The notes under the pieces were generated by a model. That model ran no database searches. It worked only from the letters and a program-made list of their open reading frames with translations, and was not told the origin of the DNA. A stretch of 64,000 nucleotides of DNA from Persicaria tinctoria. Lineage: Eukaryota > Streptophyta > Magnoliopsida > Caryophyllales > Polygonaceae. Made by a program: the position numbers and the translations under genes. Shown piece after piece: positions 32,211-41,808 of the stretch (position 1 is the stretch's first letter; the number at the start of each line of letters is the position of its first letter). The DNA lies in contig JBANSL010000010.1 of NCBI GenBank assembly GCA_037127255.1, positions 33,830,120-33,894,119 of the forward strand. Direction: 5' to 3'.

Positions 32211-33725
32211 AACACCCCATACTTAAGCTTGCTTGTCCTCAAGCAATACTTTTATTCGTCATTCAGGGGAAGAATTTTAAAACTCTCAACATCTTAGATT
32301 CATTCTTATATGTCCCTGCAATCAATTACCATCCTCGAAAAGGTACTAGTGTCACAGATTCATGCACGTGCAAATATGTAAAAGCAACATCGACTCATAA
32401 AAGGAGGGTTATGCACAAACAATTCATACGTGACAAAGCATTGATAATCAAGAAGACTTTAATTTAAGCTCATGAAGGAGTAGATTGGTAAAAAGGCTTA
32501 AGGTGGGCAATTTCTGGCAATGTGGTGCTTTTATGATCCGGGGAAATGGAGTATTTTCCAAACTTTGAGTTTCATTCCACATTTCTTCCTTTCATTTGAT
32601 TCATCACCTTTCATATTGCTTTTCTCAATAATAATGCTTTTTTTCAATAATCATGCTTTTACCTCTCTAACCTCAGCACTGCCTTCTCGCGAGTCGCAAA
32701 CATGGGTGTCATGAATGGCCCCGGATATTTAGTGCTTTGGACTCCTCACAATGTGTCCCATCTCTCCAAACTATTATCTCAGAGAGCAGGGTCAATCTAC
32801 CTTTATCTCCTGAGGTGATTGGATTTTCTTTCACTCATTAAATTTTCCATATATTTCAAACAATTTCCTTCCAAACTCCAATAATGATAACAACACAAAC
32901 ACCATATGGTAATCTCCATAATGTAACATCATTCTCAACATAATCCCCGGATATGAAATAAGGATGGCAATTATTTAGATCATGTGGAGCAATATATGAA
33001 ATAAGGCATATTATGGCTTTTGTGATGCATAAGCATAGGTATGGCTAGGATATAACAATACGAGCATTATATGGAAATATAAAGTCCTCCATCATTTTAT
33101 CATGCAACATGTCAAAAGCAATTTCAAATTTTACCTCCTTTCATGGTTTTCATCAAAATATGCACTTCATTGTGACTTCCCTTTACTAGGCAATTTCATG
33201 CTATATCTCTAATGAATCTAATTTTGCATCGTCGAGTCCAATATAAGCTTCCATGACATTATTTCAAAAACTTCAATGGGGGTCCTTTTTCTCAAATTTT
33301 GGAAATCATGCATATAAGCACATAAATCAATATTGCATTCCAAAATAGCCATGTAGCAATTCAAAGAAATAAACCTTAAAAATGCACACATAATGTCAAA
33401 TAAAATCAAATATGCATAAAGTAAGCCCTTCCCTCACCCCATACTTAAAATTTACAGTGTCCTCACTGTATAAAAACAAGGGTAAAGAAAGGAACTCACA
33501 AGACAGATGTGTAGAGCCGCATAATTTCGAATGGAAGCACCTCCTAGTCCGAGTAAGCTCTGGTTCTATCCATTGACCTGAAAAGTAGAAGACATATACC
33601 AAAAATAGAAACAAAAACAAAAAACAATGTCCAAAAAAAAAAACAAAGAAAAGTCTCAAAATGTCCTAAAAAGTCTATGTACATGCTCTAGATTTTATGG
33701 TCGCTAGGCCGACTTTCATTAATGC
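32211..33725 (-). other. Athila-like 3' untranslated region with PPT
   Basis: Next to the LTR the minus strand reads TTAAGTATGGGGTGTT, a polypurine tract preceded by CTTGAGGACAAGCAAGC, as in other Athila/Tat elements. The rest is AT-rich and non-coding. Open frames here are short and unrecognised. Confidence 0.75.
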
Positions 33726-36700
33726 TCAAGGTGGCATCTGTAGGGCCCATGTAGCTTGGGCCTCAAAGAAGACTCCATTCTTGTCCATCAGCTGTAATCC
33801 TCCAGAATGGATCTTGTTCACCACGAACGGTCCCATCCGCTTCTTGTTGAACTTGTTAGGAAACCAATGATCCTTTGACTTAGAGACATAGAGCTTGTCT
33901 CCAACTTCATACTCCTTAGGCTCATCATTGGAAATCCTGCACAATCGCACATACCAAGGCAAACCTCTCCCATGTATAGATAAATCTTTTATGGAAATAG
34001 GAGAAGAAAGATCCATACCTTGGCTGATTTTTGCAGAGACGGAATCGGGCACCGCTGTGTTTGGTCGATCTCGACTAGGGCTCCTCGAGATCGACGAGTC
34101 TGCTGGATCTGGTGGTGGTCTGGTCGAAGAGGCAGGGGTCGACGAAGAATGGGTCTTGTCGACCTCGAGTTGGCTGGTCGACCTCGAGTGGGGATCTGGT
34201 CCTGGTTGCTGCATCGTCGAGGAAGAAGCCGTCGATGAAGACTGGATCTTGTCGACCTCGAGTAAGGTGGTCGAGATCGACAAAGGTTCTGCTCCTGGTG
34301 TCTCCAGCGTCGAGGAAGAAGAAGCCGAGGCCGTCGAAGAGTGGTCGATCTCGACAAGCTGCTTGTCGATCTCGACTAGAGATGGGTTGACAGGCGGCTT
34401 CTGTGTCGAGGAGGCAGGAGTCGAGTTGGCCGTGGTCTGGTCGATGTCGACAAGTCTGGTCGACCTCGATGAGTTTTCTGCTCCGGGTGGCTTGCTCATC
34501 GACGAAGGCGGTTCTGGCGGTGCCCAGTGGTGGTCGACCTCGACGAGGGTTTGGTCGACCTCGAGTAGACTTGGCTTGACCCCATACTTAGCTCCTTTGT
34601 TCTCTTTAAGGATTGCCATGATCTCCTCCACCTGGGCCTCCATGTCCCTCTTTTCCAGCTCCTCAGGGGTCATATTCCTGACCTTGGGTTCCCCGCAGGT
34701 GATGTAGCCGGCTGAGATAGATTTGACCTCTTCCATCGGACCCGTATGCCTTTCAGTTTTGTTGAAGGAATACTCAATTACTTCATCGCTGACGTTGAAG
34801 GTGAGCACTCCTTTTCGTACGCTTATATTGGCATCCACCGTCGCCAAGAATGGTCTCCCTAGAATAATTGGACAAGCAGGATCTTCTTGCATATCAATAA
34901 TTAAGAAATCAGCAGGGACGAAGAATTTACCTACTTGTACTGGGACGTTTTCCACCATGCCTGTTGGAATGACCACCGTGTTGTTGGCCATGTAAAGTCT
35001 AGCATCCACAGGCTCCAGGGCACCTATCTTAATCTTGGACCAAATCGTTAAAGGCATAATACTAACACTAGCTCCAAGATCACATAGGGCATTAATTTTG
35101 TATGGACCAAATCCAATAGTTATAGAAAACTTACCTGGATCCGGCCGCTTTTCCAGTATGTCCAGCTGGCTGCACTCCTCTGTAATTTTCGCCATTGATC
35201 GCTTTTTGCTCATAATCTCCTTCAGGAATTTGACATAGGACGGCATTTCATTGAGAGCTTCTGTGAATGGGATGGTGACATTGAGCTTCTGAAGCATCTT
35301 GATGAAACGCTGAAACTTTTTCTCCGCTGGGTCCTTTAGAGATTTTGTGGGGAAAGGCAGCTTCTTTTTCTGAGTCGGAGCCAGAACAGATGTCGGAGTT
35401 GCTGCAGATTTCTCGACCAAGGGCTCCTCGATGTCGACTACCCTCTTGTCGAGATCGACCAGTTTGGGCCCAGTCGAGTTGCTGTTCGGCGCAGACGAAG
35501 ATTCTGGCAATTTCTCCTCGAGGTCGACGAAGGTCTTGTCGAGGTCGACTAGGTGTTTGTCGAGATCGACCACGGCTTTGTCGAGGTCGACTTGCTGTTC
35601 TTCGTCGTTCTGCTGCTTTCCGACCTCTGGCTCTTGCAGTTGATGGCCGCTTCTAAGTTTTACAGCAGCGATGTGTCCAGTCTTTCCCTTTGGATTTGGT
35701 TCTGAAGATCCAGGGAGAGCGCCTGACTGTCTGGGGATTCCTGCTGCCAGCTGACCAATCTGTGTATCAACTGATTTCCGCCAGATATCAATTTCCCCAA
35801 GCCTAGAGTTGACACCTTGCATCTGAGTGTAGACGGAGTTGAAAGATTGCCTAGTTTCAGCGTGATTCCTCCGCATTTCCTCCAGGACTGTCTGTATATC
35901 ATCCTTTTTCTGGTCTCGTTCTGGATGTCCTGGAGCTCTGTAGGGCGGGGGGTTCCTAGGGACACCTTGGTTCCATTGTGGTTGCTGAAACCTTTGGTCC
36001 CCCATGTAGCGATTTGGCCCCCTTGCGTAAGCTGCTTCCTCATGATGCTCTGCCATCCTGACTTGCTCGGCGTGTGGGCACTCAGTAGTGGTGTGCCTCT
36101 GCGATCCGCATTCAATGCAAGGCCGGTCGACAGAGAGATAGTTCACTTGCTTGATCAGCTTCTTGTTCTGGTCTCTATAGAACTGCTCCCTAACGTCTGG
36201 ATCAATTTCCTTTGCTGGCTCATATAGGGACATGGATGGTGTTGGCCTGGCGTATGAGTTCTCTTCGTAAGTTGCAGTAGACCCATACTTGTTGTCGTAG
36301 TTAGTGAGCTTTTCCAGCACACCCCATGCGTCACTTGGCGGCATTGTCAGATACTCATAGCGAGTATAATGATTAATTCTGTCCTTGGTGACTTGATCAA
36401 GAGAGTTGAAGAAGATCTCCTGAATGACATAGGGCGGCTGTCCATGAGTAGGGCAAGATCGCAGAAGATCCTTGTAGCGCTCCCATGCCTTTGCCAGCGG
36501 TTCCCCTTGCTTCTGTTTGAAGGCGGTGATTTTCTGGCGGAGATGTGCTGTTTTGGCAGGTGGGAAGAATTTGTTCATAAACTCTTGCTCTACTTGGGCC
36601 CAGGTTGTCAGTGATCTTAGTTTCAGCCCTTCCAGCCATTTCAGTGCGGGTCCAGCGAGCGACCAGCGGAAAGCTTTCATCTTGACATATTCCAGAGTGG

Positions 36701-37133
36701 TACCTTCAGCAAGAGTACGACACATATCATGAAAGTTAGTAATATGTTCAAGAGGGCACTCATTAAATTTACCATAAAAGGCATTATTTTTAAGCTCTAT
36801 AAGAAATTGAGTGCGAATTTCAAAAGAGTTTTCAGGGATTAGGATCGCCGATTCAGGCACGACGAGCGTGGGATGCATATAATCCTCTGCGGTAGTTGGG
36901 TACTGGGCAAGCTCAGCTTGTGCTTGTTCCCTTGCTGCTCTCTCAGCGGCGAGAGCAACATTGTTGGTGGCTAGAGCAGCATCCTTGGCGGCTAGATCCC
37001 TGGTAAGCCTCTGTATCAGCTGCTCCTGTGTTTCGTTGTTCTCCATGATCCTTTTGAGTTTAGAGTGGATGTGTAGGTAGCGCTCCGGTTCGTCTAAGGC
37101 GTCAAACTCAGGTGTTTGACCAGAACGATGCAT
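33726..37133 (-). CDS. Gag-protease polyprotein fused to an integrase C-terminal tail
   Basis: One uninterrupted 1135-codon frame. Residues about 30-75 form a coiled coil. About 100-290 is a Ty3/gypsy gag domain (FYGKFNECPLEHITNFHDMC, FFPPAKTAHLRQKI). Residues 339-352 are a CX2CX4HX4C zinc knuckle (CIECGSQRHTTTEC). About 515-575 and 857-990 hold many LVDLDK/LVEIDQ-like repeats in Ser/Thr/Pro-rich linkers. About 665-770 is a retropepsin-like protease with ALCDLGASVSIMP and PIILGRPFLAT (the active-site triad is D-L-G, as in some Athila proteins). The last 100 residues (WFPNKFNKKRMGPFVVNKIH) look like the GPY/F-type tail of an integrase. RT, RNase H and integrase core are absent between protease and tail, so the product could package RNA but not copy it. 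The start Met lies 81 bp inside the PBS-proximal leader. Confidence 0.9.
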   Translation of the reverse strand: MHRSGQTPEFDALDEPERYLHIHSKLKRIMENNETQEQLIQRLTRDLAAKDAALATNNVALAAERAAREQAQAELAQYPTTAEDYMHPTLVVPESAILIPENSFEIRTQFLIELKNNAFYGKFNECPLEHITNFHDMCRTLAEGTTLEYVKMKAFRWSLAGPALKWLEGLKLRSLTTWAQVEQEFMNKFFPPAKTAHLRQKITAFKQKQGEPLAKAWERYKDLLRSCPTHGQPPYVIQEIFFNSLDQVTKDRINHYTRYEYLTMPPSDAWGVLEKLTNYDNKYGSTATYEENSYARPTPSMSLYEPAKEIDPDVREQFYRDQNKKLIKQVNYLSVDRPCIECGSQRHTTTECPHAEQVRMAEHHEEAAYARGPNRYMGDQRFQQPQWNQGVPRNPPPYRAPGHPERDQKKDDIQTVLEEMRRNHAETRQSFNSVYTQMQGVNSRLGEIDIWRKSVDTQIGQLAAGIPRQSGALPGSSEPNPKGKTGHIAAVKLRSGHQLQEPEVGKQQNDEEQQVDLDKAVVDLDKHLVDLDKTFVDLEEKLPESSSAPNSNSTGPKLVDLDKRVVDIEEPLVEKSAATPTSVLAPTQKKKLPFPTKSLKDPAEKKFQRFIKMLQKLNVTIPFTEALNEMPSYVKFLKEIMSKKRSMAKITEECSQLDILEKRPDPGKFSITIGFGPYKINALCDLGASVSIMPLTIWSKIKIGALEPVDARLYMANNTVVIPTGMVENVPVQVGKFFVPADFLIIDMQEDPACPIILGRPFLATVDANISVRKGVLTFNVSDEVIEYSFNKTERHTGPMEEVKSISAGYITCGEPKVRNMTPEELEKRDMEAQVEEIMAILKENKGAKYGVKPSLLEVDQTLVEVDHHWAPPEPPSSMSKPPGAENSSRSTRLVDIDQTTANSTPASSTQKPPVNPSLVEIDKQLVEIDHSSTASASSSSTLETPGAEPLSISTTLLEVDKIQSSSTASSSTMQQPGPDPHSRSTSQLEVDKTHSSSTPASSTRPPPDPADSSISRSPSRDRPNTAVPDSVSAKISQGMDLSSPISIKDLSIHGRGLPWYVRLCRISNDEPKEYEVGDKLYVSKSKDHWFPNKFNKKRMGPFVVNKIHSGGLQLMDKNGVFFEAQATWALQMPP

Positions 37134-37195
37134 ACACCTGCGAATTCACTCAAAGAAACAGTGAGAACTGACTACCTAAGGCGCGATTGATTGCT

Positions 37196-37213
37196 TCCCC
37201 GGCAACGGCGCCA
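37196..37213 (-). promoter_or_regulatory. Athila-like primer-binding site (tRNA-Asp type)
   Basis: On the minus strand TGGCGCCGTTGCCGGGGA, 3 nt after the 5' LTR. It is complementary to the 3' end of a plant tRNA-Asp, the primer used by Athila elements. Confidence 0.85.
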
Positions 37214-37216
37214 ATT

Positions 37217-39308
37217 TGTTGTAAGGAGAAATCGAGTATGAAATATAATGAAATAGATCAAACCAGACTTAGGCCTCAGCAAATAAATACAAGACTCCTC
37301 CAATGCAGTAAGAGAAAGTCAGGATCGAATCCACGAGGAAGCACGTCAGCAGTTCTCAGGTAGCTGTAAATCTCACAGACAGCAGCAGAAAAGACAGAAA
37401 CACAAGCAGAAGCAGAAACAGAAAGAAAACCGGGCAAGGGCAACTAAAATAAAAGCAAATAACAAGTAAAAACAGAAAGCAAAGCAAAGGAAATAAAGAA
37501 CAAAGCAAAACAGAAGCAAAGCAAAAACTAAAAGCAAGGACACAGAAGCTACTCGACCTCGAGTAGCTGTCCTCTATCTCGACAAGAGCAGTAACAGAAA
37601 ACAGAAAACAAAGCAAAGGTGATCAACTCGACAAAGACCAGGCAACTCGATCTCGACCACAAGCTTGTCGAGATCGACAAAGGGTACTCGACAGAAAGTA
37701 AGAAATCGATAAAAGACAGAAGAAACCAACTCGACACAGACAAAACCCCACTCGATCTCGACTAGATGCAACTCGAGATCGACGAAAGACTCCTCTATGT
37801 CGACTAGAAACAATAAAAGACAGAAACTTAAATTTGCAGAATTTGAAGACAGAACTCAGAAATTCGATAAAATAAATCAATATATTAAAAGACCTCCAAG
37901 GCTAGGGTTTCAACACCACAACGATAACCATGCAAAACAACACATAAAGGCATAAAAGATCATGCTTTCCATCAAATAACTTTCGTCATTAACAAATAGG
38001 CATATAGAGGCTTTCGCATAAACCCTAATTGTTACTAACCCTTTTTCACATAATTAATCCAAGTTGCATTAAGATCACTTTCGCTTCAATAATACAAACA
38101 AGGATCACCTTCAACTCTCGCGAAAGAATCATGCTCTTAGGGATAGAAGACAAATCGCATAAAAATCTGACCTTTATCGCATCGCCTCACATGGCCACCG
38201 TCGGGCTCACCCCAGCCCCAGAAGTGGGTGGACTACTCACTCCTCATTGCAATAACAGACATTGAATTGATGAAAGAAACTTGCATTAACTATATTCAAA
38301 GCCTTTTACAATTCTGGCAATCAACTTTCGTTGTAAGCCAAAACCCTAAAAACCTTAGAACTCCTAAACTACTCTACTTGAATGTAATTGTGTCTCTGAA
38401 AATTGAATGAATAAAACTGAGCCCCATGGGCTTTATTTATAGCTATCCTTCCCTAGCTATTCTAGGAAAAGATCTTTTATCTATATCTAAATTCTATCTA
38501 AAAAGCCTTAATGATAAATAAATGTTTAATGGAAATAATTCCATAAGGAAAGAGATAAAACTAATGTAGGAAAGTCTTCATGATGTTGATATATCGCCTT
38601 CCATAGATAGAATCGGATAGATCTTGGATATAATCTTCTTTCTTCGCGACCAAGCAACGTCAATTCTACTCGGACAGGACAAGTCGAGAAGGTTCTGGAA
38701 CTGGGCTCTTGTCGACCTCGAGTAGGGCTCGTCGAGGTCGAGTTGACTTGCTCGTCTCGGCTTGCTCTGCTCGATGTGCTCGGACTTGGGTTCACTGGGC
38801 TTCGTCGACCTCGAGTTGGACTAGTCGAGGTCGAGTAGACTGGCTCGGCGACTAGGGTTTCTCGAGCGTCTCTCCTCGATGGGCTTCGGATCTGGACTCT
38901 GGCTCGTCGATCTCGACCAGAGCTTGTCGAGGTCGAGTTGGGTCTGGAGCCTGGGTGGTCTGGCTTCTCGAGCAGGACCTGTCGACTAAGGCTACTCGGC
39001 CAAGCCTTGTCGATGTCGACCAGGCCTACTCAAGATCGAGTAGCCTGGGTCCTTGGCTTGATTTGACTGGTTCCGCTGCTTTGACCTTGGACTTCTGTAG
39101 TGATTTTCCGAGCTTTTCCGACCTTCTGTAGAATTGCCGTAAATGCCTCGATTTCTGCGATTTTAAACAGAAACTGGTGTAGATTCCATAATTTGGCAAA
39201 TAAACATAAACTACGTAGATTCTGTACTATTCTAGCCCATATGAATGTAATGCATACAGAAATCGATATAAAAGTTGTTGTAAAACATGGCAGATTCAGC
39301 TCACAACA
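37217..39308 (-). repeat. Athila-like 5' LTR (2092 bp)
   Basis: Same ends and length as 30119-32210; it carries the promoter for the minus-strand transcript. Confidence 0.93.
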
Positions 39309-39569
39309 GTACCTGCAAGGGTTAGACAAATGTTGGATCAAATTTTAAAGCATGAAAAGTTATCCAACCGAAAACCAAAAGATCAAAAACCAAGGTCTTC
39401 CAAGACCTTCACAACAAAAAGAGGTTTTCAAGTCTAAACAACCACATATCATCTCCCCCTTTTTGTCTTTCAACAAAGGGATGAGGTAAAACAGTCACCA
39501 AAAGTTTTGAAAATGTTTCCAAAAACCAGCAATGTATCAAGTTTGGGATAGGGATGGGATAGGATGGGG
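39309..39569 (-). other. Sirevirus 3' non-coding piece with PPT-like tract
   Basis: Resumes Sirevirus sequence after the GTACC duplication. Minus-strand AAAAAGGGGGAGATGATATG at 39450-39465 is a second polypurine tract. Confidence 0.7.
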
Positions 39570-41270
39570 TTAAGCTTCGTCGTCCGGAGCATCATCAGTG
39601 AGCCTCGTCCACAGACCTTGCAGCATCTTGGTTATCCCGCTCATCTCCGTCATAACCTCCTTGTGCAGCTCCTTGATATCTAGGCGAACTTCCTCCAAGC
39701 CCAACTCCAGGTTGTCTATGCGCTCATCAATAGCTGAGGCAGTGGGAAGAGCTTTTGAAGGAGTGACAAGACTTAAGGTCCCTTGGGGAGACCGAGTGAT
39801 GCCAATCTTTTCAAGGCTCTTGGAGTTGAACTTACCCGTATGACGCTGCTGTTCTTCATTTTTGAAATCAATTCCAGAAGCTTTGAAGAGTTGGGTCAAG
39901 AGGGTAGCAAAGAGAAGGGGAGTTCCTTTCCTGGCTTTTCTTGTGTGAGCCATGAATCCTAAAATGGTGTTGGTCAGATTAAAATTAAGGCCATTAAGGA
40001 TTCGGTAAAGGAGGACCATGGCACTGTCAGTAAGGAGTGAGCCAGAGTTAAGACGGGGTAAGAGGCATCGAACAATGATATTAAATATAATTTTTGCCTC
40101 TAGGGTAAGGGATGAGTGGGTGAGCTGCTTTGAGGTGCTGTTAGATGCTTCGGGTAGGAGATATTTGGATCGGGCAAGGATGATGCAGTTTTCTTTAGAG
40201 GGGTGTACATCAGCGGGTGGACAAGGGCTAGGTAGGCCAAGAAAATCTGCAAAGTCATTGGAGTTGAAAGAGATTCTAACCCCTTTGACAACATATTCCA
40301 AAGACCAACCATTGGCATCGTGTTTGGCTTTTAGGTTTATGTAGAACATGCGGGTAAGTTGGGGATAGTAAACGGTTTCAAGATTGAGAAGGGTCCAGGC
40401 TGGGGATTTTTTGAGAAGATCAATGCAGGGTAGCTTCAAAGCCTCAAAGAACTCGATATCCAAAAAATCAGAACAGCATATCCTACGAGTTCGAAACTCA
40501 TCTACCCACTTACCAGCAGTCTCATCATTTTCAAACCATGAGGAGGGCAAAGATTGGTTTACTTGGATGTAGGCAGGTGGATCGGCATTTTTCCTGCGAG
40601 CAATCGTTGGAGCAGTTTTCTTGACAGGCGCCTCAAGGCTTCTGAGGGTGCCCTTCCTGGTGCGCTTGGGAGATGGAGGCTTGACAACAATTGGGGCTTT
40701 CCGCTTCTTTGGAGACGGGGGAGGATGAGAAGGAGAAGGAGACTCTTCCTCCTCTTCCTCAGTCCCCGAGACCTCACCGGACCCCGCTTCATCTCCTTCA
40801 GCTTCCTCGTCTTCTCCAGATCCGTCTTGTTCTTCATCCTCTTCCTCAGGCTCCTCTTCCTCCTCGGCCTCGGCTTCCTTCCGAATCCTTTCAGCTTCCT
40901 CCTCGACAAGTTTCCTTGCAAGCTCGGCCTCCTCCTCGACCTTCTTCTTCAAGGCTTCCTCTTCGGCTTCCTTGGCAGCATCTCTTTCCAGAATAGTGTT
41001 GAGATCATCTTCCTCCTCTTCCTCGTCCACCTCCTCAGCTAAGATCTTCTTTTTCCCTTTCTGTTTTGCACTGAGGGGCTTCTTTGCAGAGCGCTTTTGA
41101 GAGCCCTTGGTAACAGTGGCCATGCTCTCAGCGATGGTGCTCTGGACAACAGTTGGGACAATGGCTTGAGGAGTGGGTTCAGTTGTGGGAAAGGTGGCAG
41201 CGACCTGACGTCCCTTGGGGGTGGCGCCAAGTCTTTTGGGTGTGGAAGCTTTCTTTGATTTGGGTGCCAT
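39570..41270 (-). CDS. Sirevirus envelope-like (third) ORF, intact
   Basis: A 566-codon frame downstream of pol, in the position of the envelope-like ORF of Sireviruses. Residues 1-80 are basic (K/R/T/S/P). About 80-170 is a highly acidic E/K/A coiled coil. About 150-190 is an E/D/S run. About 190-225 is a basic nuclear-localisation-like stretch (SPKKRKAPIVVKPPSPKRTR). From about 225 a folded domain resembles the plant-transposon-protein domain common in these ORFs (SLPSSWFENDETAGKWVDEF, FADFLGLPSPCPP). A second coiled coil (about 520-550) ends the protein. No signal peptide or clear transmembrane helix is visible, so a viral-envelope role is only a family label. It is open although gag and pol are broken. 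Confidence 0.8.
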   Translation of the reverse strand: MAPKSKKASTPKRLGATPKGRQVAATFPTTEPTPQAIVPTVVQSTIAESMATVTKGSQKRSAKKPLSAKQKGKKKILAEEVDEEEEEDDLNTILERDAAKEAEEEALKKKVEEEAELARKLVEEEAERIRKEAEAEEEEEPEEEDEEQDGSGEDEEAEGDEAGSGEVSGTEEEEEESPSPSHPPPSPKKRKAPIVVKPPSPKRTRKGTLRSLEAPVKKTAPTIARRKNADPPAYIQVNQSLPSSWFENDETAGKWVDEFRTRRICCSDFLDIEFFEALKLPCIDLLKKSPAWTLLNLETVYYPQLTRMFYINLKAKHDANGWSLEYVVKGVRISFNSNDFADFLGLPSPCPPADVHPSKENCIILARSKYLLPEASNSTSKQLTHSSLTLEAKIIFNIIVRCLLPRLNSGSLLTDSAMVLLYRILNGLNFNLTNTILGFMAHTRKARKGTPLLFATLLTQLFKASGIDFKNEEQQRHTGKFNSKSLEKIGITRSPQGTLSLVTPSKALPTASAIDERIDNLELGLEEVRLDIKELHKEVMTEMSGITKMLQGLWTRLTDDAPDDEA

Positions 41271-41808
41271 GGAGGAAATCGGCTAGGGTTTCTTAGAACA
41301 GGTTGAGAGGTTGAAGAAGGAGAAGTTAAAAGGGTTTAGATAAGTTCTGAGTTTGTGAGAGAATCGGGTACAGGATTGGGTTTAAGTAGAGAGAGATAAT
41401 GATGGAGTGATGGGACGGGTTTAGAGTTCCAAGGGAGGGTAATAATATCATTGCCAAATTTGAAAAATTTCCAATTCTAAATTCAAACCATTCCATTAAA
41501 ATAGGAGGGAATAACCGAAATATTTAGTTCCAAAATTAAGAAATCTTAACGGAAAGAAAATATAACATAAATAGGCAATTTTTTTTGAAATCCGATAAAA
41601 ATATAATTGATTAAATATCTAGAAAGATATTAACCAAATATATGTTATCCGATATATGTGATCTACCATTTAGTTCACAACCCTTGACATAATTCTCAAA
41701 GGTCTTGACACTAAGTAGATTTTATCTTTCGTAAAGGGAAAGCTCCCCCTACGAAAGTGCATCCTTGTTAAGCATCCCAATCTCTCGTCTTATGAAGGTG
41801 AACCTGTC
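41271..41808 (-). other. Sirevirus spacer between pol and third ORF
   Basis: AT-rich, non-coding. A polypurine tract AGGGGGAGCTTTCC (minus strand, 41738-41751) lies just after pol, the first of three such tracts. Confidence 0.65.

Larger units (their letters stand above)
30119..39308 (-). mobile_element. Athila-like Ty3/gypsy element, lacking RT/RH/IN core
   Basis: Both LTRs are exactly 2092 bp and about 99.5% identical by eye (about 11 substitutions, no indels). It is flanked by the 5-bp duplication GTACC (30114-30118 and 39309-39313). The internal region is 5 kb: PBS complementary to tRNA-Asp, one long gag-protease ORF, and a 1.5-kb non-coding 3' region. There is no reverse transcriptase, RNase H or integrase catalytic core anywhere in it. 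It inserted recently into the 3' internal part of the Sirevirus. Confidence 0.93.

Noticed and set aside
33895..34707. 270-codon plus-strand frame opposite the gag-protease ORF
   Set aside because: Antisense shadow of the VDLDK/VEIDQ repeat region, where the GTCGAGNTCGAC word is open in several frames.
40018..41042. Several plus-strand frames opposite the Sirevirus third ORF
   Set aside because: Shadows of the acidic/basic repeats of the minus-strand 566-codon ORF.
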